A stretch of 61,877 bases of DNA from an uncultured Bacilli bacterium (GTDB taxonomy: Bacteria; Bacillota_I; Bacilli_A; RF39; UBA660), in assembly GCA_934149325.1 (NCBI GenBank), contig CAKPEJ010000005.1, positions 1-61,877 of the forward strand, written 5' to 3'. Shown piece after piece: positions 45,574 to 53,096 of this stretch. The translations under genes were made by a program, and so were the position numbers. The notes beneath the pieces are model-generated. The model did not search any database, was not told the DNA's origin, and saw only the letters and a program-made list of their open reading frames with translations. The first letter of the stretch is position 1, and each line of letters starts with the position of its first letter.

Positions 45574-45582
45574 TGATATACT
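45574..45582 (+). promoter_or_regulatory. Extended -10 promoter of the first deacetylase
   Basis: TGATATACT: TG, one base, TATACT at 45577-45582. Confidence 0.45.
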
Positions 45583-45601
45583 TAATTTAAGGGTGAATCT
45601 T

Positions 45602-46675
45602 ATGAAAAAAAAGTTAATATTAATTTTTTCTATTATAATTATTTTATTTTTAATAGTAGGGTCTATTTTAGTTTTTAATGGTAAAAAGAATGATAAAGAA
45701 AAAGAAAAGGAAAAAGTTAAAATTGTAGAAAAAAAAGAAAATGTAGACAATGTAAAACCTGTGATAACTTTAAAAGGCGCAAGTGAGGTAAATGTTATTG
45801 AAAATGGTGAATATGTTGAAAAAGGTTATACTGCCACTGATAATATAGATGGTGATATTACTAAAAATGTAAAAATAAAGGGTAAGGTAAACATAAATGT
45901 TCCAGGTGAATATATTTTAAAATACATTGTTAAAGATTCTTCAAAAAATGAAACTATAGAGGAAAGAAAAGTAAATGTTATTAAAGTAGATGAAAAAGAT
46001 ACTGATGGAATATCTGTATTAATGTATCATTATTTTTATGATGATGAAAAAGGAGAAACAGCAAAAAATAGTAATTATACAGCAAAAACATCTTTTGAAG
46101 AACAATTAAAGTATTTAAAAGACAATAACTATTATTTTCCTACTATGAGAGAAATTAATATGTATCTAGATAGAAAAATAGAACTTCCTAAAAAAAGTGT
46201 AGTTATTACAATGGATGATGGAGAATCATCTAATTATACAATAGCATATCCACTTGCTTTAAAGTATAAAATACCAATGACAATGTTCGTAGTTACATCA
46301 TGGACTAATGTAAATGATAGTCTTCAAAAGAGTATGACAGATTCAGGATATATGGTATTTCAATCACATAGTCATGATATGCATAAAGGTGGGTGTCCAG
46401 GACAAAATCATGGAGCTTTAATGCAATGTATTGATTATAATGAAGGAGTTAATGATTTAAAAAAATCAAAAGAACTTATTGGTAATGCAGATTCATTTGC
46501 ATATCCTTGTGGAGATTATAATGATACAACAATAAAAATGCTAGCAGAAGCAGGTTATTCGCTTGCATTTACAACGACTTATGGTAGAGTTACAAGAGGT
46601 CAAGTAAAACTTGCTTTACCAAGAATTAGAATAAATGGTGGTATTAGTTTAGAATCATTTATAAAATCATTATAG
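45602..46675 (+). CDS. Polysaccharide deacetylase with Ig-like DUF5011 domain
   Basis: 357 residues from ATG 45602. Signal anchor (5-25), charged linker, a bacterial Ig-like DUF5011 domain (about 50-135: ENGEYVEKGYTATDNIDGDITKNV, NVPGEYILKYIVKD) and a NodB domain (about 145-350) with VVITMDDGES (metal Asp), QSHSHDMH (metal His) and SFAYPCGDYND. It would remove N-acetyl groups from a surface glycan such as peptidoglycan. The first Asp is in MDDG rather than FDDG, a common variant. Confidence 0.88.
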   Translation: MKKKLILIFSIIIILFLIVGSILVFNGKKNDKEKEKEKVKIVEKKENVDNVKPVITLKGASEVNVIENGEYVEKGYTATDNIDGDITKNVKIKGKVNINVPGEYILKYIVKDSSKNETIEERKVNVIKVDEKDTDGISVLMYHYFYDDEKGETAKNSNYTAKTSFEEQLKYLKDNNYYFPTMREINMYLDRKIELPKKSVVITMDDGESSNYTIAYPLALKYKIPMTMFVVTSWTNVNDSLQKSMTDSGYMVFQSHSHDMHKGGCPGQNHGALMQCIDYNEGVNDLKKSKELIGNADSFAYPCGDYNDTTIKMLAEAGYSLAFTTTYGRVTRGQVKLALPRIRINGGISLESFIKSL

Positions 46676-46678
46676 GTA

Positions 46679-46707
46679 TTTACATAAATAAAAAAAATTA
46701 CTATAAT
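46679..46707 (+). promoter_or_regulatory. Promoter of the rubrerythrin gene
   Basis: TTTACA (46679-46684), 17-base spacer, TATAAT (46702-46707). Confidence 0.75.
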
Positions 46708-46715
46708 TAAATAGC

Positions 46716-46734
46716 AATCATTATATTAATGATT
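46716..46734 (+). promoter_or_regulatory. Inverted repeat over the rubrerythrin start site (candidate PerR/Fur operator)
   Basis: AATCATTA (46716-46723), TAT, TAATGATT (46727-46734): perfect 8-bp arms starting about nine bases after the -10, where a repressor would block RNA polymerase. Confidence 0.45.
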
Positions 46735-46752
46735 TTAGAAAGGAAGTAAATT

Positions 46753-47292
46753 ATGGAATTAAAAGGATCAAAAACAGAAGAAAATTTATGGACAGCATTT
46801 GCTGGAGAAAGTCAAGCAAGAAACAAATATACTTATTTTGCTAGTAAAGCAAAAAAAGATGGATATGAACAAATCGCAGCTATCTTTGAAGAAACAGCTA
46901 ATAATGAAAAAGAACATGCAAAAATGTGGTTTAAAGAATTAATGGGTGGTTCAATTTTATCTACAGAAGAAAATTTAAAAATGGCAGCTGAAGGTGAAAA
47001 CTATGAATGGACTGATATGTATAAAGAATTTGCTAAAACAGCAAAAGAAGAAGGTTTTGATAGAATTGCCTTTCTATTTGAAGAAGTTGGTAAAATAGAA
47101 AAAGAACATGAAGAAAGATATTTAAAACTTTTAGAAAATGTAGAAAATGGTTTAGTATTTAGTAAAGATGGAGATAAAATTTGGAAATGTAGAAATTGTG
47201 GACATGTTGTAATCGGTAAAGAAGCTCCAGGAGTATGTCCTGTATGTAATCATCCACAAAGTTATTTTGAAATAAAAGCAGAAAATTACTAA
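46753..47292 (+). CDS. rbr: Rubrerythrin
   Basis: 179 residues. The N-terminal ferritin-like diiron domain has the ligand pattern ENLWTAFAGESQARNKY, EETANNEKEHAKMW and EEVGKIEKEHEERY; the C-terminal rubredoxin domain has WKCRNCGHV and PGVCPVCNHP (four Cys for one iron). Rubrerythrin reduces hydrogen peroxide to water in anaerobes, and with the superoxide dismutase at 7.7 kb suggests an oxygen-avoiding lifestyle. AAAGGAAG precedes the ATG. Confidence 0.95.
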   Translation: MELKGSKTEENLWTAFAGESQARNKYTYFASKAKKDGYEQIAAIFEETANNEKEHAKMWFKELMGGSILSTEENLKMAAEGENYEWTDMYKEFAKTAKEEGFDRIAFLFEEVGKIEKEHEERYLKLLENVENGLVFSKDGDKIWKCRNCGHVVIGKEAPGVCPVCNHPQSYFEIKAENY

Positions 47293-47296
47293 AATA

Positions 47297-47330
47297 AAAA
47301 TACGTTTTGATTAACGTATTTTTTATTTTT
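47297..47330. terminator. Bidirectional terminator between convergent genes
   Basis: AAAATACGTT (47297-47306) / AACGTATTTT (47313-47322) with A- and T-rich flanks, serving rubrerythrin (+) and the glycosyltransferase (-). Confidence 0.8.
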
Positions 47331-48354
47331 CTTCTAAACAAGTTTCTTTATAAAGTTCTTCCCACATTTCTAGAACATGTTCTTTGCTATAAAATTCTGA
47401 AACTTCTTTGGAATTATTAACTGCTTTTTTATAATATTCTTTGTCATTTTTTAATAAATTTAATTCATTTATAAAATCTTGATTAGTATTTCCTGATAAA
47501 TATTTATTAAATAAAATATCTTCATAAAGTTCTAAATTACGTAAAAGTAGAGGCGTTTCAGAACTCATAGCTTCAAGTATTGTCATTGGAAATAATTCAT
47601 TATATGATGGTACAAATAGTACATCAGCAATATTATATATGTTATTCATTTCTTCTCTTGGAATTATTCCTATAAATTTAACATTACTTGGTGGATTATC
47701 CATTATTTCTTTTAATTTGGCATATCCATCTGTCATAGCACCAAATGAAAATCCTCCAGCCCAAATAAATGTTATATCTTTCATTTTTTTAGCAACTTCA
47801 ATAAAATCTAATACACCTTTTCTTGTTTGAACTTGTCCAGCACCTAAAACAACAAAACTATCCTTTTTAATGCCATATTTTTCTTTTAATTTATTTATTT
47901 CACTTTTATTTATTTTATGAAATTCTTCTTTAGATACAAAGTTTGGAATATATGATATTTTATTTTCATCAAGTCCAGCATCAACCATATCTTTTATAAA
48001 AATAGGATTAACAACAACAAGTTTATCTGCACTTTTATAAAAATTAATTACATATTTTTTAAATATTTTGAAAATTGGTTTGGGTAATTTTATTGAACCA
48101 TCTAATGTATCTGGTAAGAAATGTACATATGCAATTTTCTTTCCTTTAGTTAATTTTAATTTAAAATAATTTTGTAAATCTATTGTATGAGCATGAAGAA
48201 TATCATATTTTATACCTTTATTTATTTTTACATCAAATTCATCTTCTGCTTCTTCTTTTAATAATTTTATAAGTTCTAAATATGCACTTCCAACACCTTG
48301 ACCTGGAACTTTATCCGCAGATGAAAGCATATTTATTGATATTTTCTTTTCCAT
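47323..48354 (-). CDS. Family 4 glycosyltransferase, possibly glycolipid synthase
   Basis: 343 residues. The start is the ATG at 48354 (MEKKISINML) with GAAAGG upstream, not the more distal in-frame one at 48411. GT-B fold: N-terminal ISINMLSSADKVPGQGVGSAYLEL, DILHAHTIDLQNYF, LVVVNPIFIKDMV, YIPNFVS; C-terminal donor domain with VVLGAGQVQTRKGV and the E-x7-E motif NELFPMTILEAMS. The start resembles the second glucosyl/galactosyltransferase that extends glucosyl-diacylglycerol in streptococci and enterococci, which would supply the lipoteichoic-acid anchor. That assignment is inference. It has its own good promoter. Confidence 0.82.
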   Translation of the reverse strand: MEKKISINMLSSADKVPGQGVGSAYLELIKLLKEEAEDEFDVKINKGIKYDILHAHTIDLQNYFKLKLTKGKKIAYVHFLPDTLDGSIKLPKPIFKIFKKYVINFYKSADKLVVVNPIFIKDMVDAGLDENKISYIPNFVSKEEFHKINKSEINKLKEKYGIKKDSFVVLGAGQVQTRKGVLDFIEVAKKMKDITFIWAGGFSFGAMTDGYAKLKEIMDNPPSNVKFIGIIPREEMNNIYNIADVLFVPSYNELFPMTILEAMSSETPLLLRNLELYEDILFNKYLSGNTNQDFINELNLLKNDKEYYKKAVNNSKEVSEFYSKEHVLEMWEELYKETCLEEK

Positions 48355-48399
48355 TTTTTTAAGCCTTTCTAAAATACTAATATTTTTTAATATATTACT

Positions 48400-48428
48400 A
48401 GTATATAACAAAAAATTATGTTTGTAAA
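48400..48428 (-). promoter_or_regulatory. Promoter of the glycosyltransferase gene
   Basis: On the minus strand TTTACA (48428-48423), 17-base spacer, TATACT (48405-48400). Confidence 0.7.
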
Positions 48429-48478
48429 AAAAATTATAAAAAAATGAATATAATTTTATATTTTGTTAACAATATAAA

Positions 48479-48501
48479 TGTCATATGAATTATATATGAC
48501 A
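48479..48501. promoter_or_regulatory. Inverted repeat upstream of the glycosyltransferase promoter
   Basis: TGTCATAT (48479-48486), 7-base spacer, ATATGACA (48494-48501). It lies about 50 bases upstream of the minus-strand -35, so it could bind an activator or repressor, or belong to a short + strand transcript. Confidence 0.4.
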
Positions 48502-48512
48502 GATAGATTTAT

Positions 48513-48552
48513 AAGAACTCAGAATATAATTATTAAAACTGGGTTCTTTTTT
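48513..48552. terminator. Hairpin with a T run on the + strand, after the minus membrane-protein gene
   Basis: AAGAACTCAG (48513-48522) / CTGGGTTCTT (48539-48548) with one wobble pair. Six T follow on the + strand, but only a weak T tract follows on the minus strand, although the gene that ends here is on the minus strand. Confidence 0.5.
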
Positions 48553-49384
48553 AAATTCTGTCCTTTACAAGAGTATTAATAATTGGTAAAAGACTTACTC
48601 TTGTAACTATAATAATACTTAATAGATATGTTAAAATAGTTATTCCTATATTGTTAGATAATGTATTATTAAAATTAAGCAAGTTTATTAAGGATAAAAC
48701 AATTTCATATATTAAAAATATTCCAAAATTTTTATTATCAATAAATGATATAAAACTATTTATGTTGTAATTATTTATATGTTTTGATACATTTTTTACA
48801 AAAACATATAATAAAATAGGTAATAATAAACTTAAATAAGATTTAAAAAATATAAATGAAATAATATTTAAAATAATAATAAAAAAGTTAAGATATTTGT
48901 TTTCATATTTTTCAAAAAAATAACCTAAATAATATGCAAGAGTTAGTAAGAAAATATTATTTATTAACGACAAAGATAATAAAATAATTAATATTAAAGT
49001 ATCTATAATTTTATTTTTACTAATAATAAATTTGAAAATAGAAGTTAATAATATTAATACAATAATATAAATTAAAATATTAAACTGATATGAACCATTT
49101 AATAATAATGTTTCTTTTATGATTCTTAAGGACTCATTATTGTTAATTATAATTCCTTTTAATAAAGAAACTAAAGTAATAGTAGTTATGTTGAAAAATA
49201 TATAGATTAGATATAAATTAAATGATGTTTTTAATAACTTTTTTATTTCAATATCTTTATTTAAAAATTTTTCTCCTATACATAAAACAAGTAAAAATGG
49301 ACCTATATTAATATTTAAATTAGATTTAGTACTTTCAAATATAATTAAAAGAATACTAATTGTTTTAATAAAGTTATTTTTCAT
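48551..49384 (-). CDS. Polytopic membrane protein, acyltransferase-3-like
   Basis: 277 residues with about nine membrane helices and few charged loops. The overall pattern (start NNFIKTISILLIIFESTKSNLNINIGPFLLVLCIGEKF, many leucine/isoleucine/asparagine helices) recalls acyltransferase-3/OafA-type proteins, but the usual catalytic His and Arg motifs of that family are not evident, so an enzymatic role is not supported. GGAGGATTT precedes the ATG at 49384. It is transcribed towards the glycosyltransferase gene, and both may act on a surface glycan or glycolipid. Confidence 0.6.
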   Translation of the reverse strand: MKNNFIKTISILLIIFESTKSNLNINIGPFLLVLCIGEKFLNKDIEIKKLLKTSFNLYLIYIFFNITTITLVSLLKGIIINNNESLRIIKETLLLNGSYQFNILIYIIVLILLTSIFKFIISKNKIIDTLILIILLSLSLINNIFLLTLAYYLGYFFEKYENKYLNFFIIILNIISFIFFKSYLSLLLPILLYVFVKNVSKHINNYNINSFISFIDNKNFGIFLIYEIVLSLINLLNFNNTLSNNIGITILTYLLSIIIVTRVSLLPIINTLVKDRI

Positions 49385-49407
49385 AAATCCTCCAAAACAT
49401 TATAGTA

Positions 49408-49436
49408 ATTATAAACTATTTTAAATTTTATTTCAA
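49408..49436 (-). promoter_or_regulatory. Promoter of the minus-strand membrane-protein gene
   Basis: On the minus strand TTGAAA (49436-49431), 17-base spacer, TATAAT (49413-49408). Confidence 0.7.
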
Positions 49437-49461
49437 AATTTAAATAAAAAAATAATAATTA

Positions 49462-49490
49462 TTTAAAAAAAGTAAAAAATAATATATAAT
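49462..49490 (+). promoter_or_regulatory. Promoter of the coiled-coil/deacetylase pair
   Basis: TTTAAA (49462-49467), 17-base spacer, TATAAT (49485-49490). The in-frame ATG at 49489 lies inside this -10, so it is not the start of the next gene. Confidence 0.5.
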
Positions 49491-49509
49491 GAAAAAAGGA
49501 GTATGTAGT

Positions 49510-49779
49510 ATGAGTAAAAATGAAAAAAAATTAGTTTTTTTTATGTTTTTTGTAACTGTTTTAATTTTTATTGTAATTGTTATTTATAATATTAATTTAA
49601 ACTGGTTAGATAGAGAAACTAAAAAAATAAAAAAAGAAATTGTTGATAAAAATAAGAAAATAGAAAATTTAAATATGGAAGAAGAAAATGTTAAAAATAA
49701 TTACAACTTATATAAAAATCAAAAAGAGAGTATAAGTAATGTAATAAAAGGATTAGAGGAAAAAATAAATGAACAATAA
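49510..49779 (+). CDS. Small bitopic coiled-coil membrane protein (FtsL/DivIC-like shape)
   Basis: 89 residues from ATG 49510, behind AAAAGGAG at 49495-49501. A short cytoplasmic start, one membrane helix (about 10-32) and a coiled coil outside (about 38-89: RETKKIKKEIVDKNKKIENLNMEEENVKNNYNLYKNQKE). It has the size and shape of FtsL/DivIC proteins but no sequence signature that would prove it. Its end overlaps the next gene by 11 bases. Confidence 0.6.
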   Translation: MSKNEKKLVFFMFFVTVLIFIVIVIYNINLNWLDRETKKIKKEIVDKNKKIENLNMEEENVKNNYNLYKNQKESISNVIKGLEEKINEQ

Positions 49780-50689
49780 ATATAAAATTTCATATATTTT
49801 AATTTTATTATCAATAATAACAATTTCTTTACTTTCATATAATTTATATTTATCTACTACAAAACATTATAATATTTATAAAAGTAATTTAACTAAATTA
49901 AATACTTTAAATAGTAATATAAAGAAGAAAAAGAAAAATATTGTTAAACTATCTAAAGAAGTGCAAAGTATGAAAAATGAAATTCCAACTTTGAATACTA
50001 AAAAAAGTGAACTTGAAGATAAATATAAGACTGTTTTAAATGAAAAACAAAAAGAATCAAATGGAGTAGGTAAAATAATTTATCTAACATTTGATGATGG
50101 ACCTTCAATATACACTGATTCTATTTTAGATATATTAGATAAATATAATGTAAAAGCAACATTTTTTGTAACTTGCAAAGAAAATACTACAGAATTTGCA
50201 AAAAAATATAAAGAAAAAGGACATACAATCGCACTTCATACATGTACTCACGATTATAAAGAAATATATTCATCAGAAGAAAACTACTTTAATGATTTAA
50301 ATAAAGTAAATGATTTAGTAAAAAAAGAAAATGGAAAAGATGTAAAATATATTAGATTTCCGGGAGGATCAAGTAATACAGTAAGTAAATTTAATAAAGG
50401 AATAATGACAACTCTTACAAATGAAATGGTAAAAAGAGGGTATAAATATTATGATTGGAATATTGATTCAATGGATGCATCTGGATATTCTAGCGATAAA
50501 GAATATGAACATGTAATAAAAGCTTTAAGATATTCTACTAGACAAACCAATATGATATTGATGCATGATATAAAAATATCTACAAAAGATTCATTGGAAA
50601 GAATAATTGTAGATGCTAAAAACATGGGATATGAATTTAGCAACATAACGGATTTTACTCCAGAAATACATCATACAGTTAATAATTGA
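49769..50689 (+). CDS. Membrane-anchored polysaccharide deacetylase with coiled-coil stalk
   Basis: 306 residues. Membrane helix (8-27), coiled coil (about 35-92) and a NodB domain (95-300) with IYLTFDDGPS (catalytic and metal Asp, about 106-114), HTCTHDYKE (metal His), RFPGGSSN and DWNIDSMDASGY, ILMHD at the end. This is a complete peptidoglycan-deacetylase-type motif set. The stalk matches the coiled coil of the overlapping upstream gene, suggesting the two pair at the membrane. The stop is TGA. Confidence 0.88.
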   Translation: MNNKYKISYILILLSIITISLLSYNLYLSTTKHYNIYKSNLTKLNTLNSNIKKKKKNIVKLSKEVQSMKNEIPTLNTKKSELEDKYKTVLNEKQKESNGVGKIIYLTFDDGPSIYTDSILDILDKYNVKATFFVTCKENTTEFAKKYKEKGHTIALHTCTHDYKEIYSSEENYFNDLNKVNDLVKKENGKDVKYIRFPGGSSNTVSKFNKGIMTTLTNEMVKRGYKYYDWNIDSMDASGYSSDKEYEHVIKALRYSTRQTNMILMHDIKISTKDSLERIIVDAKNMGYEFSNITDFTPEIHHTVNN

Positions 50690-50743
50690 TAAATAAGTAT
50701 TTACTTATGCATAATATATATGGTATTGTATTAATAAAGAAAG

Positions 50744-50773
50744 AATCAATATATAATTAATATAATATTGATT
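50744..50773 (+). promoter_or_regulatory. Inverted repeat in the promoter region of the 701-residue gene
   Basis: AATCAATAT (50744-50752) and ATATTGATT (50765-50773) enclose two overlapping TATAAT-like -10 candidates (50752-50757 and 50761-50766); a TTGTAT lies at 50726-50731. Confidence 0.4.
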
Positions 50774-50789
50774 ATATGAGGGAAAATAC

Positions 50790-52895
50790 ATGAGTGAAGA
50801 CTTTTATAGAATTATTTCTGATTTTGAAATTTGTGATTTTGAAAAAATAGAAGAGACTGGAGAAGATTTAATAAAATGGTATACATCTATTATAGAGGGT
50901 GATGAAAATTATGTGGTTTTTCTTGATAGAGCTACTTATAATTTAGCCTTATTACTAGAGAAAGAAACTAATAAAAAAATGATTGATACTTATAATAAGA
51001 AATTTTTAACTGTATCTTCATTATATTCGCAAATCATTAATAACCCAGGATTTTTTTTGGGCGATATTAAAATATTAATTTGTTCTTTTTTAAGAAATAA
51101 CTATTGTAATAGAGAAAAAAGTTATGTGTATGATAATATAATTAAGGAATTAAAATTTCAGAAAAGAGACAAAGAAATAGAATCTGTAAGGCGTAGGTTG
51201 CAATTATTTTCTATTGCTGATTATGCAAAAGTAATGCCAACAAAAAGTGACCAATACCCTGTGTCTGATTCTTTATATTTTAAAATTAAAACAACTAATT
51301 ATTTAACAGAGGCACTTTTTGGTAGTGATTATAGTAAATCATTAAATCGTTGTATGCCAAAAAATCAGTATAGACTTTATTCTTTGAATGAATCTAGAGT
51401 TATGCTAAAAAAAGGATATTTAAATCCATGGTCTTATTGTGAACAAATAAGTAAAGAAGAATTTAATAAAATTAATATTAATGATTATAAAGAATACCTT
51501 TATCATAATCTTAAGGAATACATAAATGTTAAATTATTAAAAAAGAATAATAAAATTTATGGATTTTCTACCATTCGAATAGTAGAATCAGAGGATGAAG
51601 AAAACTATTATGTCATTCCAGAAGTCCTATTTCCATGTATAGATGAAAAAGAATCTCTTAAAATTATTAAAAATATATCTAATAGAATTAGTTATCAAGA
51701 TAGCCAAATTTTGGAAAAATTATTTGATTCATATACAAAACAAGGATTCAATGAAATGATATCATTTATTATGAATCAAGCTGTATTAAACGAATTCAAT
51801 TCTAAAAATAATATTAATGTTATAGAAAGTTATAAAGAAGAACAAATTTCAAGAATTTCAAGAAATTATAATTTTGATAACTATCAAAATTCAAAAAATA
51901 GAATAACCAATTTTATTAATAATCCTGTTATTAAAAATGTTGATGAAATGTCATCTATATTATTTAATAGTATAACTGATCAAAGAACTATCTTATTAGA
52001 TAATAATTATTCAATAAAGAATGATAATTCAAAAAAAGTATTGGAAGATTTTTTTATAAATCAAGTAGGGTGTAGTTATAATTTATGTGCGAAAAATATA
52101 GATTCTTATATAAAATCAAAATATAATAAGTCTGAATATAGTTGGCATGATTTTGATAAAATAAAATATAATTTAAATCTAATTGGAAAAGGTTTGGATA
52201 GATTGCCTTCAATGGATGAATTAAAACCATATATTCAAATATGTGATTTTATATTATTAAAAAGATTAATTAATAAAATACACAATAACGAAATCAATGA
52301 TTTAATAAGTTATTTATTATTAATGAATGATTTGGATATTATTTCTTTAACGTCACAACTTCAAAATTTGTTTCCAGTGGGTATTTCTAAATTTATAACT
52401 ATAAAAGAAAGTGCTTCATCACTATTGCCATTACGCGTTATGGATAAATATTTTTCTGGAAGTATACTTTGTAGTGTTGAACAAGCTTATCATTTGCTTT
52501 CAAGTTATGGTATTAAATTTGATGATGTACTTGAATATTATTGTTCTTTATATATTCCTGAAATTGACAAAAGTAAGCAAAAAGAATTATTAAAATATTA
52601 TTATAGTTTTTATTCTATGTTAGAAATTTATATATTAGAAAATGAAGTTTTTCACCCTCATTTAATTGTATTTGATGAATACAGGTATATTTTTCCTTTT
52701 TTTGAAATGTATGAATCCACAGAAAAAATGCAAAAGACAAGAACTAAACGAAGTGATTACAATTGGACGGATCTTATTATGAAAATAAGGGATGACATAA
52801 ATGATGAAATGGTGAATGCGCACCAAAAAAACGAATCTCTGTCAAATACTGATATAAAACAGTTAACAAAAAAATTAATGAAAAAGTATAATTAA
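50790..52895 (+). CDS. Large hypothetical cytoplasmic protein (orphan)
   Basis: 701 residues from ATG 50790 behind GAGGG, with no signal peptide or membrane helix. Residues about 35-105 (NYVVFLDRATYNLALLLEKETNKK..., then GDIKILICSFLRNNYC) have the spacing of a phosphoribosyltransferase-type Rossmann fold, but the PRPP-binding acidic motif is not kept. The middle and C-terminal parts are helical, with scattered Cys/Trp/His (NPWSYCEQ, SWHDFDKIKY, FHPHLIVFDEYRYIFPFFEMYE) and a charged end. Monocistronic, with its own inverted-repeat promoter region and a 13-bp terminator. I do not recognise a family. It could be an accessory or defence-type gene. Confidence 0.65.
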   Translation: MSEDFYRIISDFEICDFEKIEETGEDLIKWYTSIIEGDENYVVFLDRATYNLALLLEKETNKKMIDTYNKKFLTVSSLYSQIINNPGFFLGDIKILICSFLRNNYCNREKSYVYDNIIKELKFQKRDKEIESVRRRLQLFSIADYAKVMPTKSDQYPVSDSLYFKIKTTNYLTEALFGSDYSKSLNRCMPKNQYRLYSLNESRVMLKKGYLNPWSYCEQISKEEFNKININDYKEYLYHNLKEYINVKLLKKNNKIYGFSTIRIVESEDEENYYVIPEVLFPCIDEKESLKIIKNISNRISYQDSQILEKLFDSYTKQGFNEMISFIMNQAVLNEFNSKNNINVIESYKEEQISRISRNYNFDNYQNSKNRITNFINNPVIKNVDEMSSILFNSITDQRTILLDNNYSIKNDNSKKVLEDFFINQVGCSYNLCAKNIDSYIKSKYNKSEYSWHDFDKIKYNLNLIGKGLDRLPSMDELKPYIQICDFILLKRLINKIHNNEINDLISYLLLMNDLDIISLTSQLQNLFPVGISKFITIKESASSLLPLRVMDKYFSGSILCSVEQAYHLLSSYGIKFDDVLEYYCSLYIPEIDKSKQKELLKYYYSFYSMLEIYILENEVFHPHLIVFDEYRYIFPFFEMYESTEKMQKTRTKRSDYNWTDLIMKIRDDINDEMVNAHQKNESLSNTDIKQLTKKLMKKYN

Positions 52896-52939
52896 TAAAA
52901 TTATAAATAATAAATAAAAAAATTCTTTTGCATTATATT

Positions 52940-52979
52940 AACCATTGTTTCTTGTTTAGTATAGAAATAATGGTTTTTA
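52940..52979 (+). terminator. Terminator with 13-bp stem after the orphan
   Basis: AACCATTGTTTCT (52940-52952) / AGAAATAATGGTT (52963-52975), one G-U pair, then T. Confidence 0.8.
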
Positions 52980-53053
52980 TGTGAAAAAGAGTTATTACAA
53001 TAATCCTATAAATAATTAATTGTTTTTCTATTTATTTTTAGTGTATTTTATTG

Positions 53054-53059
53054 TATAAT
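53054..53059 (+). promoter_or_regulatory. -10 element for smc
   Basis: TATAAT 37 bases before the smc start; a weak TTTATT (53031-53036) is the only -35 candidate. Confidence 0.45.
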
Positions 53060-53096
53060 AAGAAAAGAGAATTAAAAATAGTAGGATGTGCTTAAG

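Noticed and set aside
48551..49384. Firm annotation as acyltransferase-3
   Set aside because: The helix pattern is suggestive, but the conserved catalytic His and Arg motifs were not found.
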